Below, piece by piece: positions 35,546 to 45,600 of a stretch of DNA of 64,000 nucleotides (the first letter of the stretch is position 1; every line of letters begins with the position of its first letter). The position numbers were made by a program, and so were the translations under genes. The stretch is from Pseudomonadota bacterium. GTDB taxonomy: Bacteria > Myxococcota_A > Polyangia > Polyangiales > Polyangiaceae. The notes beneath the pieces are model-generated. The model worked only from the letters and a program-made list of their open reading frames with translations, ran no database searches and was not told where the DNA came from. The stretch lies in NCBI GenBank assembly GCA_023398955.1, contig JAEWRL010000033.1:22768-86767 (forward strand), written 5' to 3'.

Positions 35546-36956
35546 GAGGCTGCGGGTCATCGAGGATTGCACCGACCGGTTCCGGCGGCAAGCTGGCGTC
35601 AGAGGCAGCCTCCCCGTCGTTCTCGTGGGTGGGGGCGCGAGCTAGCGCAGGTCGGAGCAGGTCACTCGCCGCGAAGAGGATGCCCACGGCGAGCAGAGGG
35701 AACAGGTGGTAGACGTAGCGCAGCCCGGCCCACACGAAGAGGGAGTGGATCCCTGCGTAGCAGAAGAATATCGCGAGAACCACCGTCCCCATACCCCAGC
35801 GCGGCCGTCGTGATAGGAAGCCCGCACCCGTGAGGATCAGCAGCGTCACCAGAGAGCCCGCGTGCACCGCCCGTTGTCGCGACTCGGCAACTTGCTCGTT
35901 GAACCCGGTGAAGCGAGACAGCCTCCACCACCACCCTCGAAACGCCCGAAGCGGCTCCTCTCGCCAGTACGCAAGCACATCGTTCAAGAGCAGACGCTGA
36001 CGCGCCTGCCACCCGATCTCGATGGAACCACCGTAGCGCGGCACGACAAGCTTTGCGCGCTTCATGAAGCCGGGTTCATCCTTGGGCTTCCTGTCTCCCT
36101 CCTCCGGGCCGACGTACGGGTTGTTGGCGCAGTAGAGCGGCCAGGCTCCATAGGTGCCCGTCGCGAGGCGGCTGTCACCGTACTCGGCTTCTGAATAGAG
36201 TCGCATCCCTCCAACGACCCCCTCTGCGATGAGCAGGGCGACCATCACTGCCCCGAAGGCTCCTCGGCGCGACGGAAGCCAACGCTCGCGCCACTTCGGG
36301 ACGAGCCAGAGAGCGATCCCGAGCAGCGTGAGCAAATGGACGGGGAAAAGGAAGACTGGCCTAACGAGGAGGTGCAGCGCCATCGCGAGCCCCGCAAGGA
36401 TACCCCACGGCAGCCAGCGCGGCTGGCGGTAGAGCTCGACGAGGGCGGCGACCAGCACCGCAGTGGCAAGCATCACGGAGGACTCGACATTGCCGGCGAG
36501 CCATCGGACCCCCAGAAGCATCTCGCGCACCAGCAGGAGCGCCGCTACAGTAGTCAGCACACTACGCGAGTAGCGGTACACCGCCCAGATGAGGAGGGCG
36601 GAAGCTAGCCATGTGGTGAACAGGGTGTACTGGGCCGGGGTCCACCCGAACTGACTCCAGGCGAGCGCCATCAGCCCCGGATGGCCGACGGTAGGTAGGA
36701 TCTCGAAATTGCGAACCGTGTCCTCGAATCCGTTCCCTTCCGCCAGGTTCTTGGCAACCCCCCAGTAGAGCTTGGCGTCGGGGTTGATTCGTTTCACCTG
36801 CTTCGCCACGGACAGCGTGACGGAGAGGTTGGTCGCGATGCGGTCAAAGGCGCACAGCGAAAGCATCAACGCAAGGACGGGGGCGCCTTTCCACCTATCG
36901 AGGACGCTGCTCGCGGCCCAGAAGGCGCGCCATGCCCGACGAAGGAGCACCATCAT
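35535..36956 (-). CDS. Polytopic membrane glycosyltransferase-like protein
   Basis: Membrane protein of 473 residues with ten or more hydrophobic helices. The first periplasmic loop has DAKLYWGVAKNLAEGNGF, similar to the acidic loop of GT39/ArnT-like lipid-sugar-dependent transferases; the C-terminus is a short Pro/Asp-rich tail. No catalytic residues can be assigned with certainty. It starts with ATG 36956 overlapping the GT2 stop (ATGATG), and its 3' end overlaps gtrA. The three genes probably attach a sugar or modify a lipid-linked glycan outside the inner membrane. Confidence 0.78.
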   Translation of the reverse strand: MMVLLRRAWRAFWAASSVLDRWKGAPVLALMLSLCAFDRIATNLSVTLSVAKQVKRINPDAKLYWGVAKNLAEGNGFEDTVRNFEILPTVGHPGLMALAWSQFGWTPAQYTLFTTWLASALLIWAVYRYSRSVLTTVAALLLVREMLLGVRWLAGNVESSVMLATAVLVAALVELYRQPRWLPWGILAGLAMALHLLVRPVFLFPVHLLTLLGIALWLVPKWRERWLPSRRGAFGAVMVALLIAEGVVGGMRLYSEAEYGDSRLATGTYGAWPLYCANNPYVGPEEGDRKPKDEPGFMKRAKLVVPRYGGSIEIGWQARQRLLLNDVLAYWREEPLRAFRGWWWRLSRFTGFNEQVAESRQRAVHAGSLVTLLILTGAGFLSRRPRWGMGTVVLAIFFCYAGIHSLFVWAGLRYVYHLFPLLAVGILFAASDLLRPALARAPTHENDGEAASDASLPPEPVGAILDDPQPHGF

Positions 36957-38038
36957 GAGTCGCTCCCCCCGCCCGCGGTTCTATTGTTGAAGTTCCCAAG
37001 CATCTCGAATGTTACCGCCTGAAGGAGGAAGTTGACACCGATGATGAACGGCAGCCCAGCGAGCATCACCGTCCCCGCCGACGCTGGCGCTCCCTCGCGA
37101 ATGGATTGCCACCAGGAGACTCCACCGAACCCGAGCCCCCACAGCACGAGGGGCAGCCCAGCGAGCAGCAGCAGCGCACTGGGCGTGAAATCGTGCCAGA
37201 AGTGCCTGTAGGCGAAGCGGCATGCTGCCGACTTCAACAGCCGTGGAGGAAAGCCGAACAGGGCACGCACTATCGACAGCGAACTCGGTTCGTCGTCATA
37301 TCGGGGGGGCATGGCAACCTCCTCGATACGAAATCCGTGCTTGCCGAGCTCGACGAGCAGGCTCGTCTCGAAGTAATAGCCGTTGCTGAGGGCAGCGACG
37401 TCCAGGCTTGCCAGCACATCCGAGCGGAGAGCCACGTAGCCGTTCGTAGGATCCGAGATGTGCCAGTAGCCAGAAGCGACCTTCGTCAGGAAGGAGAGTC
37501 CAATGTTGCCCATGCGACGCGCGAAAGGCATCATGGAGAGCTGCCTCAGGTTGCGGAGGCGATTGCCTTTCGTGAAAGCGGCGCGCCCGCGCATCAGCGG
37601 CTCGATGAGCTTGGGGAGCCAGCTGGGATCCATCTGACCGTCGCCGTCCATCTTCACGACCACATCCACGCGCAGGCTCAGGGCGTGCTCGAAACCCGTC
37701 TTCATGGCTCCACCCACGCCCCTGTTCGCTCCGTGACGCAGTAGCACGACGCGCGGATCCCCGACGGAGAGGGCAATGTCCCCAGACCCGACCGGACATG
37801 CGTCGTCGACGACGATGATGTGTCGCACGAAGGCAGGCATCGAGCGAACCACGTGATCAATCCGTTGGGCGACGCGGTAGCAGGGCACCACGACGGCGAC
37901 AACGCCGAGCTCCCGGCGATCGTCTCGGGCCGCCAATGGAGGGAGCAGGCTGGGGGTGACTCCGAGGTGCAGGGGCCGCCGGAGGCGCGCGAACCGCTTG
38001 GGCGAAGGACGCCGCCGCAGCGAGCTCGGTGGCTTCAT
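36953..38038 (-). CDS. Glycosyltransferase family 2, polyprenyl-phosphate-sugar synthase type
   Basis: Protein of 361 residues with the GT2 core of dolichol/undecaprenyl-phosphate sugar synthases: VVAVVVPCYRVAQRIDHV, IIVVDDACPVGSGD, GANRGVGGAMKTGFEHAL, and the DxD-like KMDGDGQMDP. Two C-terminal helices (about 290-345) tether it to the membrane. It likely transfers a sugar from a nucleotide donor to a lipid phosphate, the substrate for the next gene. ATG 38038 is taken; no clear ribosome site. First gene of the operon with the polytopic transferase and gtrA. Confidence 0.86.
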   Translation of the reverse strand: MKPPSSLRRRPSPKRFARLRRPLHLGVTPSLLPPLAARDDRRELGVVAVVVPCYRVAQRIDHVVRSMPAFVRHIIVVDDACPVGSGDIALSVGDPRVVLLRHGANRGVGGAMKTGFEHALSLRVDVVVKMDGDGQMDPSWLPKLIEPLMRGRAAFTKGNRLRNLRQLSMMPFARRMGNIGLSFLTKVASGYWHISDPTNGYVALRSDVLASLDVAALSNGYYFETSLLVELGKHGFRIEEVAMPPRYDDEPSSLSIVRALFGFPPRLLKSAACRFAYRHFWHDFTPSALLLLAGLPLVLWGLGFGGVSWWQSIREGAPASAGTVMLAGLPFIIGVNFLLQAVTFEMLGNFNNRTAGGGSDS

Positions 38039-38698
38039 GGCGTGGCCATCCCCTGGCACACGGCCCCCAATGGCTGCGCAGTCGTCTGATCAGACCGGTG
38101 ACCTCCGCCGGGCCTGTTCGCGTTCACCGTTGTTGCTACCATCCCTATCATCGTTCCGCTGGTGCAAGGTTAGGCGGCGCCCACCTGTACCGTTACCTTC
38201 CCGGAGCGACAGTATCACGAAACGCTAGACAGCAAAGCAGTCGCGGCGTCGAGCGCGAACTCGCCACCGCAGTTGGCGGCGGTCGGGCCGCGCGGCAAGC
38301 CAGCTTGCCAACGTGCTCGGCGCCTCGGGAGGCGATCGCCTCGGGAAATTGGCACAGACTGGCTCAACCAGGAGCCAGTCGCCAGGCAGCACAGGTGCAC
38401 GCGCAGCACGTTCAGATGTCTCCACCTCCGCAACGCGCCGACCCTCACCGTAACAGCCTCGCGGATGCCATACGGCCGACTCGAAACGCGAGAGACACTC
38501 GAGACCATTCCCGGCCCGCAGGCGCGGTACGCCGGGCGCCTCCCGAAGCGCCATCATCGATTGAGTGTGTTGCCCACTACGAGCCCCACGAACGCCGTTG
38601 CGGATCGCGGCACCGAGGCCTATGGCTCGTGCCTCGGGCACGGCAGGAGCAACCAGCCGGTCCGTGCTGTGCCCGGTCGTTCTTCCAAGGAGCCTTTC
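38039..38698. other. Intergenic stretch, no gene supported
   Basis: About 660 bases between the GT2 operon (minus) and the GFA-domain gene (plus). Long open frames run through on both strands, as expected at this GC level, but their products lack hydrophobic cores, motifs or compositional signs of real proteins. A plus-strand Shine-Dalgarno AAGGAG lies at the right end. Confidence 0.5.
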
Positions 38699-39052
38699 AT
38701 GACCCTTCACGAAGGCGGTTGCCATTGCGGCGCCGTGCGTTTCAAGGCGGATCTCGAGCTCGAAAACCTCATGACGTGCAACTGCTCCATTTGCGGCAAA
38801 ACCGGCGCCGTCATGGCCTTCATTCCTGGGGACAAGCTTCAGGCCACCGCTGGCCGCGAGCTGCTCACGGACTACCAGTTCGGGAAGAAGTCCATCCACC
38901 ACACCTTCTGTTCGGTATGCGGCGTGCGGCCCTTCGCCGAAGGATCCGGGGAGGACGGTTCGGCATGGGCCATGGTCAACGTCCGTTGCCTGGACGGCGT
39001 CGATCCACACCAGCTGCGGGTAACGCGGCAGCACGAAGGAAAGAGCACGTAA
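38699..39052 (+). CDS. GFA/CENP-V family zinc protein
   Basis: A 117-residue protein of the GFA fold. Zinc ligands are all visible: Cys8 and Cys10 in GGCHCGAVRF, Cys27, Cys29 and Cys32 in TCNCSIC, and Cys71 and Cys74 in FCSVCGVRPF. Family members include glutathione-dependent formaldehyde-activating enzyme, but most bacterial paralogues have unknown substrates. ATG 38699 follows AAGGAG by six bases. It stands alone, upstream of the DUF1704 gene by 120 bases. Confidence 0.9.
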   Translation: MTLHEGGCHCGAVRFKADLELENLMTCNCSICGKTGAVMAFIPGDKLQATAGRELLTDYQFGKKSIHHTFCSVCGVRPFAEGSGEDGSAWAMVNVRCLDGVDPHQLRVTRQHEGKST

Positions 39053-39174
39053 CACCGCGCAGCATGCCGGGCGCCATGGCCCCTACCCGTGCGCCACGCC
39101 TGCGTCGCAGGCAGGGTCGACGTCACTCCCGCGGTCCTACCGCCGTCAGGCATCTGCTGCCATGCTAGCTCGAC

Positions 39175-40737
39175 ATGGTCGCTTCGTCCCCGCCCCTCGT
39201 CCCCGATCCCAGCACCCTGGCGCCGCACGCGCTCGGCCTCACAGACGCGGCCGCGACCCACTCCGCGGCACCAGCATCCCTCGCCGATGCCCTGATGCCG
39301 CTCACGGGGGCGGACCCCGCTACCTCAGCCGCCGCGCCCCCCCAGCTCGATGCGGTTCCCGCCTGCGGTCCTTGGCGATCCTACAAGGAGCGAGTCGCGG
39401 GTTTGGCGCAGCGGCTCGTTGATGCCCAGCGCCCCATTCGCGTATTGGACCATATCAAATGGCCAGGAGAGGTGTTCGATGCCTTCCGAACGTCGCGGTG
39501 GAGAGAGCCACCCCGTATCGACAGGGCCTACTATCAGGCCATCCCTCTCGGGTTCGATCCCGCGCCATTGAAAGCACGGTTCCGCGAGTTGGCCGCGGAC
39601 GTGCGCCGCGAGCTTGGTCCGAGCGACGCCATCGGTGGCATCCTGCAAGCAAGCGCGAGCGAGTACGCGCGCCTCATCGAGATGCTGGAGGCGCGCGGAA
39701 CGCGCCGCTTCTATGAGCTCAGCCGTGAGCTCTATGGCTCCGCGCGGGACGTCTTCAAGGATGGCGTCACCGAGGTCCGAGATCTGGCTCGGGACCTTTA
39801 CCAGGTGCTCACGGAGCTCGACGATTCACTGCTCGGCCCACCCCAGCAGCGCAGCGTCGGCGCAGAAGAGGTGGTGGCGGAGCTCGAGCGACGGTTCAGG
39901 GAGACCTTCGGCCCCGGCACTATCCGTGTCATTTTGGACGACGGCATCGTCGCGGACGCCGCGGCAGGCAGTGATTACGTGAAGGTGCGGCGCGGAGCTC
40001 TTTTTACCCCCCGCGACATTCGCGTGCTGGAGGTGCACGAAGGCTGGGCCCACGTCGCCACGAGCCTCAATGGGCAGCACCAGCCCGTCGCGCGTTGGCT
40101 CGCCAAGGGGCCGCCCCGGGTAGCCGCCACCCAGGAGGGCTTGGCATCCCTTCTCGAGGTGCTCACCTTCGCGAGCTATCCGCGCCGCGCCCGGCGCTTG
40201 AACGACCGCGTGCTCGCGGTAGACAAAGCGGAGTCCGGGGCGGACTTCTTGGAGGTCTTCGATTGGTTCCGCACCGAGGGTTATGACGAGGAGGACTGCG
40301 TGTGGAACGCGCACCGCGTCTTCCGCGGCGGCACTACAGCTGGCGGCGCACCCTTCACGAAGGACATCGTCTACATGAAAGGAGTGGTCAGCAACTACAA
40401 TTTCATGCAGAGCGCCATCGCGCGAGGGCGGCCCGAGCTCATACGCTGGCTCTTCGTTGGCAAGGTGGCTCTAGAGGACATCCCGGTGCTGGCCGAGCGG
40501 GCGCACGAAGGCGTCGTGCGGGCTCCCCGCTACGTCCCTCGCCATTTCGACGATCTGAACGGCATCGCCATCTGGCTTGGTATCAGCACCTTCTGGGGGC
40601 GGCTCAACTCCCGCGCCATCTACGACCATTTCGAACGCCTCTTCGATCCGACGGATCGCGGTGCGCAGCTCTCGCCCCGCAGCGAGCCACCCTCGTGCCG
40701 CCCTGCGCCCCCGTCCACATCCGCGCCCAGGAAATGA
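39175..40737 (+). CDS. DUF1704 zinc metallopeptidase, tyrosine carboxypeptidase (MATCAP)-like
   Basis: Protein of up to 520 residues. It carries the HExxxH motif HEGWAH (288-293) and downstream TQEGLA (319-324), the pair that defines DUF1704 proteins; these were once called flavohemoglobin expression-modulating QEGLA proteins and include eukaryotic MATCAP tyrosine carboxypeptidases of tubulin. Here the Glu of QEGLA should be the third zinc ligand. N-terminal 60 residues are Pro/Ala-rich, and the C-terminus ends in a Ser/Pro tail. The start ATG 39175 lacks a clear ribosome site. Substrate in bacteria is unknown. The next gene follows 4 bases on. Confidence 0.84.
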   Translation: MVASSPPLVPDPSTLAPHALGLTDAAATHSAAPASLADALMPLTGADPATSAAAPPQLDAVPACGPWRSYKERVAGLAQRLVDAQRPIRVLDHIKWPGEVFDAFRTSRWREPPRIDRAYYQAIPLGFDPAPLKARFRELAADVRRELGPSDAIGGILQASASEYARLIEMLEARGTRRFYELSRELYGSARDVFKDGVTEVRDLARDLYQVLTELDDSLLGPPQQRSVGAEEVVAELERRFRETFGPGTIRVILDDGIVADAAAGSDYVKVRRGALFTPRDIRVLEVHEGWAHVATSLNGQHQPVARWLAKGPPRVAATQEGLASLLEVLTFASYPRRARRLNDRVLAVDKAESGADFLEVFDWFRTEGYDEEDCVWNAHRVFRGGTTAGGAPFTKDIVYMKGVVSNYNFMQSAIARGRPELIRWLFVGKVALEDIPVLAERAHEGVVRAPRYVPRHFDDLNGIAIWLGISTFWGRLNSRAIYDHFERLFDPTDRGAQLSPRSEPPSCRPAPPSTSAPRK

Positions 40738-40741
40738 AGCC

Positions 40742-41623
40742 GTGAGCGTAACGTTCGGGAAAGCAGCACTCAACGAGATACGGAGGCGGTGGGAGCCGGA
40801 GGCTGCCACGACCGCGGCCCTGTTGGCAGCTGCGCTGAACGGCGTACTCGGATGCGGCAGCAGCGCTAGTGCCTCCCCCGTGGCCGCGACGAACCCAGCT
40901 TCCGCGCCCAGCAGCACCACCTCACCAACACCTGGCGGCCTGCCCCGTGCCCCTGTCTCGCCGCCCCCTCGGCGGGTTCCGTTCTCCCACGATCCTCCCT
41001 CGGCGTCGATATCACCAGTGCCGCCTGAGCTCGCGGCGGCCGCGGCCATTCCGGCGCCCGCCGCAGCGGAAGAGCCGGCGCGGCCAGGCCAAGCCTTCGT
41101 CGAAGCCGCCATCTTCCGAGCTCCGCCGAGCGCCATCGCGGATCTGGCACGCCTCGGGCCGGCCGCGGCCTGGAGCGCCCGCGAGACGGGAAGCGAGGTG
41201 ACGCCACAAGTCTCGGTGCGCGTGCTGCTGGAGGACGGCAGCCCACGAACCTTGAGAACGGGAGGCACCCGGGGCGACGCCGACTACACCTGGCACTTCG
41301 TGTCCCATGTGCTTCCCGAGGGAAGGCTGCGCCTGGGGGTCGAGCTGCGCTCGGTCGCTCGTGACCTCAGTGCCCGCACTACGCTGGTCTTGAGCGACGG
41401 GCAGACGCTCATCATGCCGCTGTTGTCGAGCCCGGACGAGGCAGACCGCCTGCTCCTTGGCGTGCTTCGAGCTGAGGTCATACGCCACGAAAATGACCTG
41501 CAACGTATCCTCGCGCGCAAGCATCGAGGGCTCGACCCGGAAGGCTCGTCGGAACGAACGCCCAGTGGTACGCCCACCGACGCTCCCAACCAAGCGCCGG
41601 TAGCCCCACCACGCGAAGACTGA
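40742..41623 (+). CDS. Putative Pro/Ala-rich lipoprotein, unknown
   Basis: Product of 293 residues from GTG 40742, four bases after the DUF1704 stop and thus likely co-transcribed. The N-terminus has ATTAALLAAALNGVLGCGSS, an atypical lipoprotein signal (Cys about 35), followed by a Pro/Ala/Ser-rich linker (35-120) and a C-terminal domain of about 150 residues with strands VSVRVLLEDGS and ARTTLVLSDGQTLIMPLL and a charged helix. No family recognised. An outer-membrane or periplasmic partner of the peptidase is possible. Confidence 0.6.
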   Translation: MSVTFGKAALNEIRRRWEPEAATTAALLAAALNGVLGCGSSASASPVAATNPASAPSSTTSPTPGGLPRAPVSPPPRRVPFSHDPPSASISPVPPELAAAAAIPAPAAAEEPARPGQAFVEAAIFRAPPSAIADLARLGPAAAWSARETGSEVTPQVSVRVLLEDGSPRTLRTGGTRGDADYTWHFVSHVLPEGRLRLGVELRSVARDLSARTTLVLSDGQTLIMPLLSSPDEADRLLLGVLRAEVIRHENDLQRILARKHRGLDPEGSSERTPSGTPTDAPNQAPVAPPRED

Positions 41624-41816
41624 GCACTCAAAGGGCGCCGCATCGCTGCCACAGTTCGGTGCGCTTTGCCCCGCCAGCGAGGGTCCCAACGAGCGGAGGC
41701 CCTGTCTGCGGCTGGGTCGAGACGCCCTGCAGTCAGGGCCTGGGGAGCGGCAGATCCCATGCCGCGCGCGATCTGTGAGGCTGGGAGAGACGTGCTGCCG
41801 CCAGCCGGCGACGACT

Positions 41817-41832
41817 TGGCACTACATCTGCT
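41817..41832 (+). promoter_or_regulatory. Candidate sigma-54 type promoter
   Basis: TGGCACTACATCTGCT has the invariant GG and GC 10 bases apart and matches TGGCAC exactly, with two mismatches elsewhere. The predicted transcript start would be about 55 bases before the ATG of the Cys-rich lipoprotein at 41899. Confidence 0.42.
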
Positions 41833-41898
41833 TTGGGGCAGCAGACGCCGGTGCGGCGAGACAGCCCACTCATGGCGCTAGCCAAGGAGGAATATCGA

Positions 41899-42225
41899 AT
41901 GAAGCAGATGAAGTGGTTGGTCGTAGCGCTCCTCGGGATGCCTCTCGCCCTCGGCGTGGCAGCATGCGGCGACAACACCGACGAGCTCGAGGACGAGATC
42001 GCGGACCGCATCGACTGTGCACAGCTGTGCGCAAAATACGATGAATGCATCGAGGACATCGACATCAGCGCCTGTACGGACGCTTGCGAGGAGGGCGCCG
42101 ACGCCGACTCGGACTACGAGCAAGCAGCGGAGAACTGCGAGGAGTGCCTCGACGACCAGACCTGCGAAGAGGCCGACGACGCGGGGTGTTGGAACGACTG
42201 CCCTGTCGTCCCCCTCACGGACTAA
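41899..42225 (+). CDS. Small cysteine-rich acidic lipoprotein
   Basis: Product of 108 residues. Signal peptide MPLALGVAAC (Cys23), then an acidic domain (D/E over 30 percent) with ten cysteines in paired spacings: CAQLC, C, C, CTDAC, CEEC, C, CWNDC. The pattern of short CxxC-type loops suggests disulfides or metal binding. ATG 41899 has AAGGAGG eight bases upstream. A hairpin terminator follows at 42258-42302. Similar short Cys-rich lipoproteins occur in myxobacteria without known function. Confidence 0.78.
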   Translation: MKQMKWLVVALLGMPLALGVAACGDNTDELEDEIADRIDCAQLCAKYDECIEDIDISACTDACEEGADADSDYEQAAENCEECLDDQTCEEADDAGCWNDCPVVPLTD

Positions 42226-42605
42226 CAGCGGACCCACGCCCGCTCGGCCCCGGTAGCGCACGAGGCGACAAGCGAGGAGCTTTGCCGCCGGTCGCCTCGT
42301 GCCGCGCCGAGCGCGGCGGGGCTCCACCACCTTCGGCCAGCCCAACTCTGCCGCGTTGACCCGGCACCTTGGCCCGCGTCCAGGTCTCGGTCGACCCACC
42401 CTCCGCATGGTCCCCCGTCACGGGCGATGCCCTGGAATACGGAATCGCAAAGCCAATAGTTCAGGAAGAGCCGCGCTCGCAGAAGCTAACGCGAATTCAC
42501 GATGCCCGGCCTGGCACCCGGAGCGCTCTTGGTTCAGCATGCGAATGCACCCTTTCCCTGCGTGCCGGCAAGCGGCCGCGCGCGTGGGGCCAGCGAGGTA
42601 GCTTC
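42226..42605 (+). other. Intergenic region with hairpin
   Basis: About 380 bases. The left part holds a strong hairpin (42258-42302). Near 42508-42523 there is TGGCACCCGGAGCGC, with GG and GC 10 bases apart, a weaker -24/-12 candidate for the GH8 gene. No gene seen. Confidence 0.5.
42258..42302. terminator. Hairpin downstream of the Cys-rich lipoprotein gene
   Basis: A perfect 12-bp stem (GCACGAGGCGAC / GTCGCCTCGTGC) with a 21-base loop, beginning 32 bases after the stop codon. No T-tract follows. Confidence 0.55.
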
Positions 42606-45600
42606 ATGGCTTGGCTCTATCTTGATCGACTCATCACTGCCGGTTTGTTGGCCGGCGCCACCCTGACCCTTTCCCACTGCGGGGCTGGCAGCGCTTCCCC
42701 CGGCACGGGCAACACCGCCGGAACCAGCGGTGAGGGAACCGCCGGCGCAGGCGGAGCCCCCGGGAGCCACGACACGTCCCAGGAGGGCAGCCTCTGTCTC
42801 GAGGCGGGCTGCGGCGAGAGCATCGCCGCCGAATGCGACGAGGACAGCATCATCGCCGTCTTCGACATCCTGAGGGAACCCACAGCGGCGGACGTAGAGG
42901 GCGAAGAGGACCCCGTCGCCGAGACGAGCGGCGAGGAGGATCCCTGCGTCGAGCACGTCGAGTGGGAGGTGGAGATCCCGCCAGCGCCCTCCGAGGAGGA
43001 TCCCCCGCCAGCCGAGGAGACCTTCGAGTGCCCCAGCGGCTACACGCGGGTGCACGTGCGCGACATGTGGTCGGCCGAGGCGGATCCGAGCTTCGGCATG
43101 TTGGAACAGCGACCAGCCACGGTGATGATCCAGGACACGCAGGACTGGACTGCCACCTACGGTGCGCGCCGCGACGCAGCGGCGTGCGATTGGTACTCGA
43201 CCTGCGTACCGCCCGATGCGCTGGAGCAGTTCCAGATCATTCCGCTGGCGGCTGACAGCTGTCCCGTGCGAGGCGACTTCGCGAACCTGAGCGCCGACGC
43301 AAGCTCCACCCCGAACCTCTGGATCTACTACAGCGGCACGGGTACCTCGATGGACGTCTCGAGCTACGTGATGACAACGGACGAGGCAGACGTGGCCTCG
43401 ATGCAGTGCACGGATACCAGCCTCGACACGGCAATCCCGACCGGGTTCACCAAGCTGCACATCCGCTACCCGTGGGGCGACCCGAAGCTCACTGGCTTCG
43501 CGGGCACCGCCTGCAACGACGACCTGCTGGGCGCTGAGGTGCCAATATACCCCTCGAGCCTCAAGGTGGAGCTCGGCGCCAGCGATGGGGGCGGCTGCGG
43601 CCCAAACCGCCAGGCGGTGCTCGAGTTCCAGAATGGCCACTGCCCCTGGTACTCGATCCTCGTTCCGAACGAGCTCTGGGACGGCAACACGCTTGCCTTC
43701 GCGCATCCGGACACTCCCACGGCGCCACGCATGGCCACCAACGCGCTCCCTCTGCCCGAACGCGAGAGCAACGAGTACTGGCTCTCCTACGCGGGTCCCC
43801 CTGATGACGAGACCTATGGACAGGGAACGCCGTGCAACCTGTGGTCGACGAACAACGATGCCTATCGCTTCTACACGAGCAACCCCGGCCCCGGCTATGC
43901 CGGCTGCGGCTCGGACTCCGACGTCGTCATCGATCCGTGTAACCCCACCCTCGCTCAGGGCTACCACACCGTCCACTTCCGCTACATCTGGGCGGGTCAG
44001 AAGATCTTCACCTATTTCCCCAAGCCCGAGCTGATGCCCAGCTGGATGATGCTGGAGGTCAACGGCACGCCCGTCATCTGCTCCCGCGAGGCGGACCGCC
44101 CCTGGTACAACTGCCCCGTCCCCGACAGCGAGTTCTACGAGGGCGCCCAATGGCGCGCCGTGGACAAGACCCACGAGCCCGAGTGGAACACCGTCGCTCC
44201 ACGGCCCTTCCCTTCCACTCCCGGTGAGTACTGGGTGCGCTGGACCTACGGCAAGCCGGACATCCCGGAGTTCAGCGACTTCACGTTCTACGACTACTAC
44301 CCTGACGCCACGAACGGCGATTGGTCAGCGACGGGCGACTGGAACGACGAGAACTGCGCCCCCAAGCCTCCACCCGTCCCCTTTACCGTCGGCTACGACG
44401 GCTGGTTCCCCTACGACGAGACGAATTACGCCTACGCCTACGGGTCCTCCCTGGCCCGCACCTTCCCCGATGCCGCCAGCGTGCAGGACCTCCTGAACGC
44501 CTTCGTGGCCGAGCGCTACGAGATCTGGAAGGAGAACTACCTCAGCTACGACCACGTCTGCGGCGACGGCACGGCACGCGTCATCCGCGAGGACAACACG
44601 ACGGTGAGCGAGGGTCAGGGCTACGGCATGGCGATCGCCGCGGCCATCGGCGACAAGCAGACCTTTGACGAGCTGTGGCGCTTCGCGCGGCATTTCCTGT
44701 CCCAGGACGATACCAAGTACTGCGGCGGCTTCATGGGCTGGATGTGGGACGATGCCGCCCAATGCCGAGAGATCGACACGCCCTGCGATCCCGACAGCGG
44801 CACCTGCGGAGGCAACCAGGACAGCGCCTTCGACGGCGACGTGGACATGGCCATCGGCCTGGTCTACGCAGCGCGCCAGTGGCCCGAGTACGCCACCGCA
44901 GCCACCAACTGGCTCCTCAAGATGGAGTGCATGATCAACACCGCCTACGACGGCCAGTGGTACTACCCTGCCCCGGGCGACACCTTCGGGAAGAACTGCC
45001 AGAACTACCCGAACGAGCCGTGCTTCTTCCCCGAGGGCGGCGGCCAAGACGACCGCGTGAACCTCTCCTACTACCCACCGGGCTACTTCCGCGTCTTCGG
45101 CGACTACCTAGCGACGTACCTCGACAGCCGCTACTACACCGCGGAGGACAAGGAGTACCACCGGAGCTTCTGGTACCACACCGCTTCGACGGTCTACGAG
45201 ATGCTCGAGCGCTGCTACGACGACCCGACGGTGCACCCCGCCCTCGTCACGGATTGGGGTACTTACTCGGCGCCCTGCTCGGCGGATCAGGACAACTACA
45301 ACTGGGCCCGTGCCCTCTGGCGCATCGGCGTGGACGCCGCCTGGTTCGGAAACCGCCTCGACCTGCCGGAGAACCGCCCCGGCTCCTCCCAGCACTTCGC
45401 CCCCAAGTCGCGGATGCAGGCCAAGATCGACAACATCCAGGACTTCTACGCGAGCTTCTACGAGAACAACCCCGTCGAACCCAACGCCAATCGCTTCTCG
45501 AGCATCTGCGAGAATCTCTTCCCCGACGGCGACGTCGCCGGCTGCGACCCCGCCTTCGGTCACAACTCCTACTTCGTGACGACGGGCCTCACGTCCTTCG

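Noticed and set aside
38225..39055. 276-codon minus-strand frame opposite the GFA gene
   Set aside because: It is antisense to a gene with all zinc ligands intact and shows no domain.
42508..42523. Sigma-54 promoter for the GH8 gene
   Set aside because: The -24 half is good but the -12 half (GCGC) is poor; GG-N10-GC alone is common in this GC-rich sequence.
42534..44174. Long minus-strand frame of 546 codons opposite the GH8 gene
   Set aside because: Mirror of the strongly conserved GH8 modules; product is Val/Ala/Gly/Arg-rich without motifs, as expected from GC-rich antisense frames.
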